Of a stretch of 5,172 bases of DNA, positions 1 through 4,538 are shown piece by piece. The translations under genes were made by a program, and so were the position numbers. A model generated the notes under the pieces. It did no database searches, was not told the origin of the DNA, and worked only from the letters and a program-made list of their open reading frames with translations. The first letter of the stretch is position 1. Each line of letters opens with the position of its first letter. The stretch lies in contig CP070645.1 of the NCBI GenBank assembly GCA_020354275.1, forward strand, positions 1,217,200-1,222,371. Reading direction: 5' to 3'. This stretch comes from Dehalococcoidales bacterium. GTDB taxonomy: Bacteria; Chloroflexota; Dehalococcoidia; Dehalococcoidales; UBA2162.

Positions 1-45
1 ATTTTCGGCCAGCAAATTTAATATTCTCCTTTGATTGTCACTCAT
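1..45 (-). CDS. Start of a YvlB/DUF4097-type protein with a SHOCT-like N-terminus (partial, runs off left edge)
   Basis: Only the first 15 codons are inside the window; they read MSDNQRRILNLLAEN. A perfect AGGAGG (53-58) sits 7 bases upstream of the ATG, so the start is well supported. The gene lies 17 bases downstream of the small membrane protein and is the third gene of the DUF2089 operon. The pattern 'RRILNLLAEN' is how many YvlB/LiaX-like or DUF4097 proteins begin: a short helical SHOCT-like segment that normally continues with 'G/K-I-(S/T)-x-x-E-A-x-x-L-L' and leads into a beta-helical adhesin-like domain. That family knowledge, together with the neighbours, is the basis of the call; the downstream domain itself is not visible. 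It could instead be another small SHOCT-like protein. Confidence 0.6.
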   Translation of the reverse strand, partial: MSDNQRRILNLLAEN

Positions 46-62
46 TTGATTACCTCCTTTAT

Positions 63-353
63 TTACCAGAAATGAACCAGAAACCTTTCTGAATTTTGCT
101 CAATCTCCACTTTGAGCCCGCGAAGTGCGCATAATAGCTGGCACAGGACAGGCATGCCGAACAATAACGGCCTTACCCACCACAAATGCCAGAAAAGTAC
201 AGCCGCAATCAGCAGAAACGGTAACAATATAATGCCCAGGATAATGCCCAGCACCAGTAAGATAGGCCAGACAAGAAACAGCGGTAGCCACAGGCCGAAA
301 TTGTGGTTTGTGTTTTTGATGCGTAAACGTAAAATCAATGGTGGCCACATCAC
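63..353 (-). CDS. Small hydrophobic membrane protein of the DUF2089 operon
   Basis: A 96-residue protein of unknown function. Residues 1-18 are short and basic (RLRIKN). Residues 19-58 are almost wholly hydrophobic and long enough for two closely spaced membrane helices. A third hydrophobic stretch spans about 62-77, and a polar tail follows (LRGLKVEIEQNSERFLVHFW). I see no catalytic motif or signal peptidase site. The GTG start (351-353) overlaps the TGA stop of the DUF2089 gene in a GTGA arrangement and has GAGAGG (362-367) 8 bases upstream. An ATG immediately follows at 348-350 and would also couple to that stop, so the start is uncertain by one codon. Proteins of this kind often sit between DUF2089 and YvlB-like genes. 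Translational coupling suggests it is made in step with the regulator, perhaps as its membrane partner (inference). Confidence 0.75.
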   Translation of the reverse strand: MMWPPLILRLRIKNTNHNFGLWLPLFLVWPILLVLGIILGIILLPFLLIAAVLFWHLWWVRPLLFGMPVLCQLLCALRGLKVEIEQNSERFLVHFW

Positions 354-712
354 GCTAATAACCTCTCAATTGCCTCTGCAGCCGTTATCTCGCCGTTCTC
401 CAGCTGTTGCAGAACGTCTGCCTGCGCTGGTGCCGGTACTATTTCGACAAACTCCAGTTGTTGTGCCAGGCGGTCAAGGCGGTTCTTTACCGTCGGGTAA
501 CTGATCCCGAAAATATTCTCCATTTCCTTGATTGATCCATGGCTACGCACAAATGCCATGACGAAAACCTGGTTCTCGGCAGACAGACGTGCCAGCGGGG
601 GTAAGTCGAAGCTACCCTCGATAGCAATATCACTGTCTGACAGACGCACCCGTTCAATAACTACCGATGCACCCTGCGTGAGCTTTGTTAATTCCTGCCA
701 GTCTTTAGGCAT
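350..712 (-). CDS. DUF2089-family helix-turn-helix protein (cysteine-free variant)
   Basis: A 120-residue probable DNA-binding regulator. Residues about 14-36 occupy the place where classical DUF2089 proteins have a CxxC...CxxC zinc ribbon, but this protein has no cysteine at all. Residues 37-86 match the family core: 'FDLPPLARLS', then a helix-turn-helix with 'GSIKEMENIFGISYPTVKNRL', in which 'SYPTVKNRLDRL' is the likely recognition helix. Residues 98-120 (VLQQLENGEITAAEAIERLL) are a SHOCT-like segment. The ATG at 710-712 is chosen because AGGAGG (722-727) lies 9 bases upstream; an in-frame ATG at 746-748 would place that site inside the gene. It is the first gene of an operon with the small membrane protein (4-base overlap) and the YvlB-like gene. 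Its target is unknown; autoregulation of this operon is plausible but not shown. Confidence 0.85.
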   Translation of the reverse strand: MPKDWQELTKLTQGASVVIERVRLSDSDIAIEGSFDLPPLARLSAENQVFVMAFVRSHGSIKEMENIFGISYPTVKNRLDRLAQQLEFVEIVPAPAQADVLQQLENGEITAAEAIERLLA

Positions 713-721
713 AAATATTAA

Positions 722-727
722 CCTCCT
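722..727 (-). promoter_or_regulatory. Shine-Dalgarno site that fixes the DUF2089 start
   Basis: A perfect AGGAGG on the minus strand, 9 bases before the ATG at 712. It lies within the extra N-terminal extension that the longer reading frame would need, so it favours the shorter 120-residue protein. Confidence 0.8.
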
Positions 728-837
728 TTCAATATACTTCCATTGCACTAAAGTACCAATGTTTTAACTACCGTTGAGTTGTGGTTCCCTGCTCATTATA
801 TATTCAATATCTTTATCATTACTTTAAATTTATTAAT

Positions 838-868
838 ATTATACACTGGTCTTTATTAAATTTGTCAA
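838..868 (-). promoter_or_regulatory. Sigma70-like promoter of the DUF2089 operon
   Basis: On the minus strand a perfect TTGACA (863-868) is followed, after 19 bases, by a perfect TATAAT (838-843). The spacer is longer than the usual 17, which often marks promoters that need an activator or are weak. Transcription would start near 831, giving a leader of about 120 bases before the DUF2089 ATG. A second TATAAT at 795-800 lies closer to the gene but has no good -35 box. A CTCAG/CTGAG inverted repeat (874-878 and 884-888) lies just upstream of the -35 and could be an operator. Confidence 0.6.
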
Positions 869-990
869 CTTTACTCAGATTGACTGAGGAGTACTAGCGT
901 TATTTTAATTCCGTCTATTACATCCAATCGCTATTTTCCTTTATAATCCTAATGCCGTTATTAATTTTTATAATATAATAGACAGTTTCT

Positions 991-1007
991 TATTGATTAT
1001 ATCAATA
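991..1007. promoter_or_regulatory. Perfect 17-bp dyad, possible operator
   Basis: TATTGATTATATCAATA has 7-bp arms (TATTGAT and ATCAATA) around a 3-base centre. The inner arms TTGAT...ATCAA are those of an FNR/CRP-type site, but the spacing is 3 instead of the usual 4 bases. It lies in AT-rich DNA about 120 bp upstream of the DUF2089 -35 box. It may bind a dimeric regulator; chance formation in such AT-rich sequence cannot be ruled out. Confidence 0.3.
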
Positions 1008-1118
1008 TTTATGGGGTTAATAATGCAGAATAATTTTCACTCTAAGGGAAAGCTGGTAAGTGAAAGGTTGACATGCCTGATAGTGCTGAGGGAGTAAGAA
1101 AAAAGATGGGTAAAATGC

Positions 1119-1146
1119 GTAAACCCGGCGGCAAAACCGGGTTTAC
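1119..1146. other. Strong perfect hairpin (10-bp stem)
   Basis: GTAAACCCGG (1119-1128) and CCGGGTTTAC (1137-1146) are perfectly complementary around an 8-base loop, CGGCAAAA. No T-run follows on the plus strand. On the minus strand a weak GCATTTTACC follows, so it might act as an inefficient terminator or an RNA-stabilising structure for minus-strand transcripts coming from the repeat array. Confidence 0.55.
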
Positions 1147-1199
1147 TAGATGAGGGAAATGAATAAGAAGATTGTTTGTAACTATAATGTACAATGCCA

Positions 1200-1271
1200 G
1201 GGTTAAGGCGAGGTTAATAATTGACTAATTAGGTTAATAAGAGGTTACAGAAAGGTAACAATAACGTGACG
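1200..1271. repeat. Phased direct-repeat array, OmpR/PhoB-type operator candidate
   Basis: Related 8-base units start at 1200 (GGGTTAAG), 1211 (AGGTTAAT), 1222 (TGACTAAT, weak), 1231 (AGGTTAAT), 1242 (AGGTTACA), 1253 (AGGTAACA) and 1264 (ACGTGACG, weak). Steps are 11, 11, 9, 11, 11 and 11 bases. The 10-mer AGGTTAATAA occurs twice exactly, at 1211 and 1231. Response regulators of the OmpR/PhoB family bind head-to-tail repeats with about 11-bp spacing, and the cyanobacterial Pho box (CTTAACCT units) is nearly the reverse complement of these units. On the minus strand the array ends 12 bases before a TATAGT box (1181-1186); on the plus strand it precedes the putative RNA promoter by about 110 bp. 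Which one it controls is unknown. Confidence 0.5.
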
Positions 1272-1376
1272 ATTCAGATTCTATGGGGAATGACTGTGAA
1301 ACACCTCAGTAGGAAAATACCAGAGTCTGCAGAAAACGGCTACTAAAAGGTAGTTGTTAATGTTACAAGCGTAGAT

Positions 1377-1405
1377 TTGACAACCCGGGACTTCTATGTT
1401 TAAAT
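1377..1405 (+). promoter_or_regulatory. Candidate promoter of the structured RNA
   Basis: A perfect TTGACA (1377-1382) is followed after 17 bases by TTAAAT (1400-1405), which matches TATAAT at four of six positions. A start near 1412 would fit the 5' end of the paired RNA segment that follows. A TTGTTAAT/ATGTTACA pair lies about 10 bp upstream of the -35. Confidence 0.4.
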
Positions 1406-1458
1406 TTATTCTAGGAAGCAACATACTGCCATTCGAATTTTGCTTCGGGAGGTGGGTA

Positions 1459-1503
1459 ATGAGGCTTCACGGAATCCTGAGGGTATGGCAAGTAGATGGT
1501 TGA
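1459..1503 (+). CDS. Possible 14-codon leader peptide within the structured RNA
   Basis: An ATG at 1459 follows GGAGG (1448-1452) by 6 bases, a strong ribosome binding site, and opens a frame reading MRLHGILRVWQVDG before TGA at 1501-1503. The stop lies directly before the 1505-1524 hairpin, so a translating ribosome would break the GGCTTCA/TGAAGCC stem and favour that hairpin. No plus-strand gene follows the terminator, so it is not a classical attenuator. It may well be chance. Confidence 0.2.
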   Translation: MRLHGILRVWQVDG

Positions 1504-1640
1504 AGCCCTGCCGGGAGGCAGGGCACCCGGAACTCAAACTTGGCTCGTTATGATGGGTTCCAGGCCAGTCTCGTAAAAGAGAGGCCTGCTGCGGTGGGGA
1601 ACACCGCCAGTGAGTTGGGTTTGAGATAGACTTGAACAGG

Positions 1641-1676
1641 AAGTGGGGAGTTTAACGCTCCCCACTTTATTTTTAT
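1641..1676 (+). terminator. Intrinsic terminator of the structured RNA, possibly bidirectional
   Basis: AAGTGGGGAG (1641-1650) and CTCCCCACTT (1658-1667) form a perfect 10-bp GC-rich stem with a 7-base loop, followed directly by TATTTTTAT on the plus strand. This is a good rho-independent terminator for transcripts from the left, where no protein gene exists. On the minus strand the same hairpin begins 18 bases after the amidase stop codon but is followed by only a poor T-run, so it may also help end the amidase transcript. Confidence 0.85.
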
Positions 1677-1685
1677 AGCCAAAAC

Positions 1686-3095
1686 CTAGTCCAGCAGGGG
1701 GCGTCTGTCTGCCCAGGGTGATATACGCTCGAAGGCGGCCGCCGCTCTCAGCACGGTAGCATCATCGAAGCGGCGGCCTATTATTTGTAAACCGACCGGC
1801 AGACCCTCTTCTGTCCACCCGCAGGGCACCGAAGCCGCCGGCTGCCCCGTCAGGTTAAAGGGATAGGTAAAGGTTATCCAATCGACAGGGCCGGTGACAC
1901 CGGCAATACTGTCCGGCGCGGAACCGCCAATCTTAAAAGGCGGCACGGCCAGAGTTGGCGTCAGTAAAAGGTCATACTCCTCAAAGAAGGTCAGCATCCT
2001 ATCCCAGAAGGCTACCCGGTCAATACAGGCCTGTCCGTATTCGACGGCCGTTCTATCCTTACCCCGCTCAATCATGGCCACCAGACCGGGGTCCATCTTG
2101 TCGCGCCATTCAGCCAGCTTGTCCTTCCAGATAGTGGAGTAAGACACCCCCCATATCGTGGAAAATATCACGCCCGGACTGCCAATCGCGGGGCTGGCTG
2201 TCTCCAGAACAGAACCAAGGTTGGCGAAATTGCCCGCAGCATCAGCCGTGATTGCCAGAACCTGCGGGTCAACGGTGGCATACCCCAGGTCGGGAGTCCA
2301 AGCAATTTTTAACCCCTTCAGGTCGTTATCCAGGGTAGACATGTAGCGTAAACCTGTATCGGGTAGCGAATTACGGTCTCTGTCATCCCGGCCGGCAATA
2401 ACTTCAAGAGCCAGGGCAGCATCGCTGACCGTCCGGGTAATGGGTCCATTGTGAGATAAGGTCTCCCACCCCGGGAATCCGGGGTATTTGGGCACCCGGC
2501 CATAAGACGGTTTAAAGCCGAAAACGCCGCAGAAACAGCTGGGAATACGTATCGAACCACCGCCGTCGGTACCGATAGCCAGCGGCCCCATCCCGGCAGC
2601 AACCGAGGCAGCCGCACCGCCGCTGGAGCCACCGGAGGTATAATCCAGATTCCACGGGTTAGCGGTAGCACCGAAAAGGCGGTTATCGGTAACGCCCTTG
2701 AAACCAAACTCGGGAGTATTGGTCTTGCCGATAACAATCGCCCCGGCCGCTTTCAGCCGCTCGACAACTATCTCATCCCGGTCGGGGACGAAATCCTCGA
2801 AAATCACGGAGCCACCCGTTGTCCGGATACCTTTGGTAAATATCAGGTCTTTAATTGATACCGGGATACCGTGTAGAGCCCCCAGGTCCTCGCCCCTCAT
2901 TACCCCGGCCTCGGCTTCTACGGCCTGTTCTCGGGCACTCTCCCCTACCAGAGTGCAGTAAGCATTAATCCGGGGGTTCAACCGCTCTATGCGAGACAGA
3001 ATGGCATCCATTATCTCCACGGGCGAGAGCTTTTTGGTCTTTACCGCCTCCACCATATCCACAACCGGCAAATAACAAAGATCTAAATTCTCCAT
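1686..3095 (-). CDS. Amidase-signature family hydrolase
   Basis: A 469-residue cytoplasmic enzyme with the whole amidase-signature fold, expected to hydrolyse a carboxamide or similar acyl bond. The Ser-cisSer-Lys triad is visible: Lys82 in 'GIPVSIKDL', cis-Ser157 in 'YTSGGSSGG' and nucleophile Ser181 in 'GTDGGGSIRIPS'. The spacings of 75 and 24 residues match GatA and malonamidase. The C-terminal 'FNLTGQPAASVPCG' and 'GLPVGLQIIG' blocks are also typical. There is no signal peptide. The ATG at 3093-3095 is preceded by AAGGAG (3103-3108) at 7 bases, which favours it over an in-frame start 30 bases upstream. It resembles GatA, but no gatB or gatC is adjacent and the nucleophile loop reads DGGGS rather than GatA's usual DTGGS, so a stand-alone amidase is more likely. 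The substrate cannot be told. It is a single-gene unit, divergent from the DUF1893-MBL pair. Confidence 0.92.
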   Translation of the reverse strand: MENLDLCYLPVVDMVEAVKTKKLSPVEIMDAILSRIERLNPRINAYCTLVGESAREQAVEAEAGVMRGEDLGALHGIPVSIKDLIFTKGIRTTGGSVIFEDFVPDRDEIVVERLKAAGAIVIGKTNTPEFGFKGVTDNRLFGATANPWNLDYTSGGSSGGAAASVAAGMGPLAIGTDGGGSIRIPSCFCGVFGFKPSYGRVPKYPGFPGWETLSHNGPITRTVSDAALALEVIAGRDDRDRNSLPDTGLRYMSTLDNDLKGLKIAWTPDLGYATVDPQVLAITADAAGNFANLGSVLETASPAIGSPGVIFSTIWGVSYSTIWKDKLAEWRDKMDPGLVAMIERGKDRTAVEYGQACIDRVAFWDRMLTFFEEYDLLLTPTLAVPPFKIGGSAPDSIAGVTGPVDWITFTYPFNLTGQPAASVPCGWTEEGLPVGLQIIGRRFDDATVLRAAAAFERISPWADRRPLLD

Positions 3096-3138
3096 TACAG
3101 GTCTCCTTCCAACCCAATATGTCAAACCATTATATTGT

Positions 3139-3166
3139 ATTATAGAGTATCATATAATAGCGTCAA
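3139..3166 (-). promoter_or_regulatory. Promoter of the amidase gene
   Basis: On the minus strand TTGACG (3161-3166) and a perfect TATAAT (3139-3144) are separated by 16 bases, about 45 bases upstream of the amidase ATG. The -35 box is half of a 12-bp palindrome shared with the divergent promoter. Confidence 0.65.
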
Positions 3167-3174
3167 GCTTGACA
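3163..3174. promoter_or_regulatory. Perfect 12-bp palindrome joining two divergent -35 boxes
   Basis: GTCAAGCTTGAC is its own reverse complement. It contains the TTGAC of the plus-strand -35 box and, on the other strand, the TTGAC of the minus-strand -35 box, with only two bases between the two hexamers. A dimeric regulator or one polymerase bound here would block the other promoter. Confidence 0.55.
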
Positions 3175-3197
3175 GCCATTACCCGAGAGATTATTAT
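3169..3197 (+). promoter_or_regulatory. Promoter of the DUF1893-MBL operon
   Basis: TTGACA (3169-3174) is followed after exactly 17 bases by TATTAT (3192-3197), about 35 bases before the GTG start of the DUF1893 gene. The -35 box is perfect and the -10 box matches five of six positions. Confidence 0.65.
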
Positions 3198-3231
3198 CAC
3201 GAACTGAGTGATATAACACCAAGGAGAAAAC

Positions 3232-3672
3232 GTGCCGGCAGGAAATTTTGGAACGGCACCACACAGCAAATACCAGTCTCTGTTTGAAGAATTCCGCTCA
3301 AGTGGTAAGACCCTGCAGGTTTACCAGGATGAAAAACTGCTCTTCTCATCTGACAAAGAGAAGCTAATACCGTTACTGGAATATATCGAGCAGATGGCCC
3401 GGCATCACCAGCTAGTGGTCATATTCGATAAAATAATGGGTAATGCCGCCGCCCTGCTCTCGGTCAAGGCCAGCTGCCGAGAAATCTACAGCCCGCTGGG
3501 CAGCCAGCTGGCAATCACTACCCTGAATAAATACCGTATTAAATACCATATTAACGAAATCATACCCTGCATTAAGAAACCAGATGGTGAAGTTATGTGC
3601 CCCATGGAGGAACTGTCAATAAATAAAGACCCTGATGAATTCTACGAAATAATTACACAGAGTCGTCAGTAA
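3232..3672 (+). CDS. DUF1893-family protein (cytidine-deaminase-like fold)
   Basis: A 146-residue soluble protein of unknown function. The match to DUF1893 is seen in 'LFEEFRSSGKTLQVYQDEKLLFSS' (residues 17-40), 'VVIFDKIMGNAAALLSVK' (62-79), 'YRIKYHINEIIPCI' (101-114) and the family tag 'CPMEEL' (123-128). From family knowledge, Thermotoga maritima TM1506 has a cytidine-deaminase-like fold and was reported as ADP-ribosylated. As there, this protein lacks a clear His/Cys-Ala-Glu plus PCxxC zinc site: 'NAAALL' stands where the catalytic motif would be expected, so deaminase activity is doubtful. The start is GTG (3232-3234), chosen because AAGGAG (3221-3226) lies 5 bases upstream and no ATG is suitably placed. 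The first 12 or so residues look like a disordered tail. It is the first gene of a pair with the MBL hydrolase, 21 bases apart. Confidence 0.82.
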   Translation: MPAGNFGTAPHSKYQSLFEEFRSSGKTLQVYQDEKLLFSSDKEKLIPLLEYIEQMARHHQLVVIFDKIMGNAAALLSVKASCREIYSPLGSQLAITTLNKYRIKYHINEIIPCIKKPDGEVMCPMEELSINKDPDEFYEIITQSRQ

Positions 3673-3693
3673 AAGAAAGGTAAGGAGAAGATA

Positions 3694-4515
3694 ATGGAGA
3701 AAATCAGCGACAATGTTTATGCCGAAACCGAATTCCGGGGCTGCAACCCAGGTTTTGTGGTTACCAAAGAAGGAGTAGTGATGATTGATACTCCCCAGAT
3801 GCCTGCCGATGCCGTAGGCTGGCGTGACGAGATTGCCAAACACGGTACTGTCCGCTACCTTATAAACACGGAACCACATGGCGACCACTTTACCGGCAAC
3901 TACTTCTTCGAAGGCACCGTGGTAGCTCACGAAGGCACCCGGCAGGCAATCATGGCTTCGGCCGCCAACGTAGAACAGGCCAGGGAACGCTTCAAGCAGG
4001 CCAACCCGGAACTCTCTTCTATTCTCGAGGGGTTTACCTATCGAATACCAACCATCACCCTATCTCAGGAAATGACTATTTATGTTGGCGACCACACCTT
4101 CAAACTGACAAACATGCCAGGCCACACCCCCTACCAGGTAGCTGTCTTCATCCCCGAAGAAAGGGTGGTCTTTACCTCCGATAACATCTTCTACAAAGTA
4201 CAGACCTTCCTGCAACAGGCAGTTCCCTTCGAATGGCTGGAATCGTTGAATAAACTGCAGGAACTGGAGGCCGATGTGCTGGTACCCGGGCACGGTGGCA
4301 TCTGCGACCGGAGCTACATACCGGAGATGCGTTCCTTAATCCAGTCATGGATTGATGCCGTCACCAAGGCTATAGAACAGGGACTGACCGTAGAGGAGGC
4401 GCAGGGCAAGATTACCGGCATCGACCCCTATGCGGTTGAGGGAGGAATTGAAGCCATGGCCCAGCAACTACCCCGAATTAATGTGGCACGCCTTTACCAG
4501 GTGCTGAAAAAGTAG
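3694..4515 (+). CDS. Metallo-beta-lactamase-fold hydrolase with an altered metal motif
   Basis: A 273-residue probable metal-dependent hydrolase. The fold markers come in order: 'GVVMIDTP' (Asp32), the metal motif 'NTEPHGDHFTGN' (Glu60-x-His62-x-Asp64-His65), 'MPGHTPYQ' (His144), 'VFTSDNIF' (bridging Asp163) and 'LVPGHG' (His200). The usual motif is HxHxDH; here the first histidine is Glu60, so one metal site must be coordinated differently. No signal peptide is seen, which argues against a secreted beta-lactamase. A C-terminal helical part (about 205-273) follows the core. AAGGAG (3682-3687) sits 6 bases before the ATG. It follows the DUF1893 gene by 21 bases and is surely co-transcribed with it. 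The substrate is unknown; thioester, lactone or other small ester hydrolysis is possible. It converges with the alpha/beta hydrolase 23 bases downstream, with no clear terminator between them. Confidence 0.9.
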   Translation: MEKISDNVYAETEFRGCNPGFVVTKEGVVMIDTPQMPADAVGWRDEIAKHGTVRYLINTEPHGDHFTGNYFFEGTVVAHEGTRQAIMASAANVEQARERFKQANPELSSILEGFTYRIPTITLSQEMTIYVGDHTFKLTNMPGHTPYQVAVFIPEERVVFTSDNIFYKVQTFLQQAVPFEWLESLNKLQELEADVLVPGHGGICDRSYIPEMRSLIQSWIDAVTKAIEQGLTVEEAQGKITGIDPYAVEGGIEAMAQQLPRINVARLYQVLKK

Positions 4516-4538
4516 GCAGCTGTTAACCTTCCAGTAAA

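Larger units (their letters stand above)
1412..1676 (+). ncRNA. Putative structured non-coding RNA of unknown family
   Basis: Between a promoter-like site and an intrinsic terminator lies a segment dense in complementary arms. These are GAAGCAA/TTGCTTC (1415-1421, 1440-1446), GGCTTCA/TGAAGCC (1463-1469, 1501-1507), and GCCCTGCC/GGCAGGGC with a GGGA loop (1505-1524). A 14-bp stem follows, CTCAAACTTGGCTC (1533-1546) with GAGTTGGGTTTGAG (1612-1625), with four G-U pairs in its middle. That stem encloses two hairpins: CAGGCC-TCTC/GAGA-GGCCTG (1561-1588) and GCGGTG/CACCGC (1591-1607). Together they make a three-way junction. G-U pairs that work only in plus-strand RNA support transcription in this direction. 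The second and third stems overlap at 1505-1507 and cannot both form fully, so the RNA may switch. It lacks the signatures I know for tmRNA, RNase P RNA, SRP RNA or common riboswitches. The ends are estimates. Confidence 0.5.
713..1685. other. Long gene-free region with regulatory and structured-RNA signals
   Basis: I find no convincing protein gene here on either strand. The part from about 740 to 1020 is very AT-rich and holds the DUF2089 promoter and a dyad. The part from about 1021 to 1190 holds a TTTCACT/AGTGAAA inverted repeat (1035-1041 and 1059-1065), a strong hairpin and an isolated TATAAT (1183-1188). Positions 1200-1271 hold a phased direct-repeat array. From about 1377 onward come promoter-like boxes and a structured RNA ending in an intrinsic terminator. 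From 1272 to 1376 I see only a small CTAC/GTAG hairpin and a TTGTTAAT/ATGTTACA pair (1354-1367) resembling the array units. Confidence 0.7.

Noticed and set aside
112..504. Plus-strand frame across the membrane protein and DUF2089 genes
   Set aside because: It runs antisense to two coupled genes with good ribosome binding sites and has a low-complexity basic composition with no domain.
713..748. Longer DUF2089 start at 746-748
   Set aside because: It would put the perfect AGGAGG inside the coding region and add 12 residues (MQWKYIERRLIF) unlike the family start; the ATG at 710-712 has ideal spacing.
993..1005. Standard FNR site
   Set aside because: The half-sites TTGAT and ATCAA are 3 bases apart, not 4, so it does not fit the known spacing.
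1068..1096. Promoter at TTGACA 1068-1073
   Set aside because: No acceptable -10 box lies 16-18 bases downstream (GGAGTA is found there).
1200..1271. CRISPR array
   Set aside because: The units are only 8-10 bases with about 3-base spacers; CRISPR repeats and spacers are both far longer, and no cas gene is present.
1412..1676. 6S RNA, tmRNA, RNase P RNA, SRP RNA or a cobalamin riboswitch
   Set aside because: I found no GAGGAAAGTCC-like core (RNase P), no tRNA-like ends or tag frame (tmRNA), no GGAAGGAAGCAG-like domain (SRP), no single long hairpin with a central bubble (6S), and the CCGCCAGTG segment does not continue into a B12 box. No gene lies downstream on the same strand for a riboswitch.
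1894..2961. Open frames on the plus strand and in a second minus frame inside the amidase gene
   Set aside because: They lie wholly inside a gene with complete amidase motifs, have no ribosome binding sites of note and encode no recognisable domain.
1686..3095. Naming the amidase GatA of the Glu-tRNA amidotransferase
   Set aside because: The catalytic triad spacing fits, but that is common to the whole family. No gatB or gatC is adjacent and the nucleophile loop reads DGGGS instead of DTGGS.
4060..4293. Minus-strand frame inside the MBL gene, and similar frames opposite the alpha/beta hydrolase
   Set aside because: They are mirror frames of well-supported genes with catalytic motifs; no independent start signal or domain.
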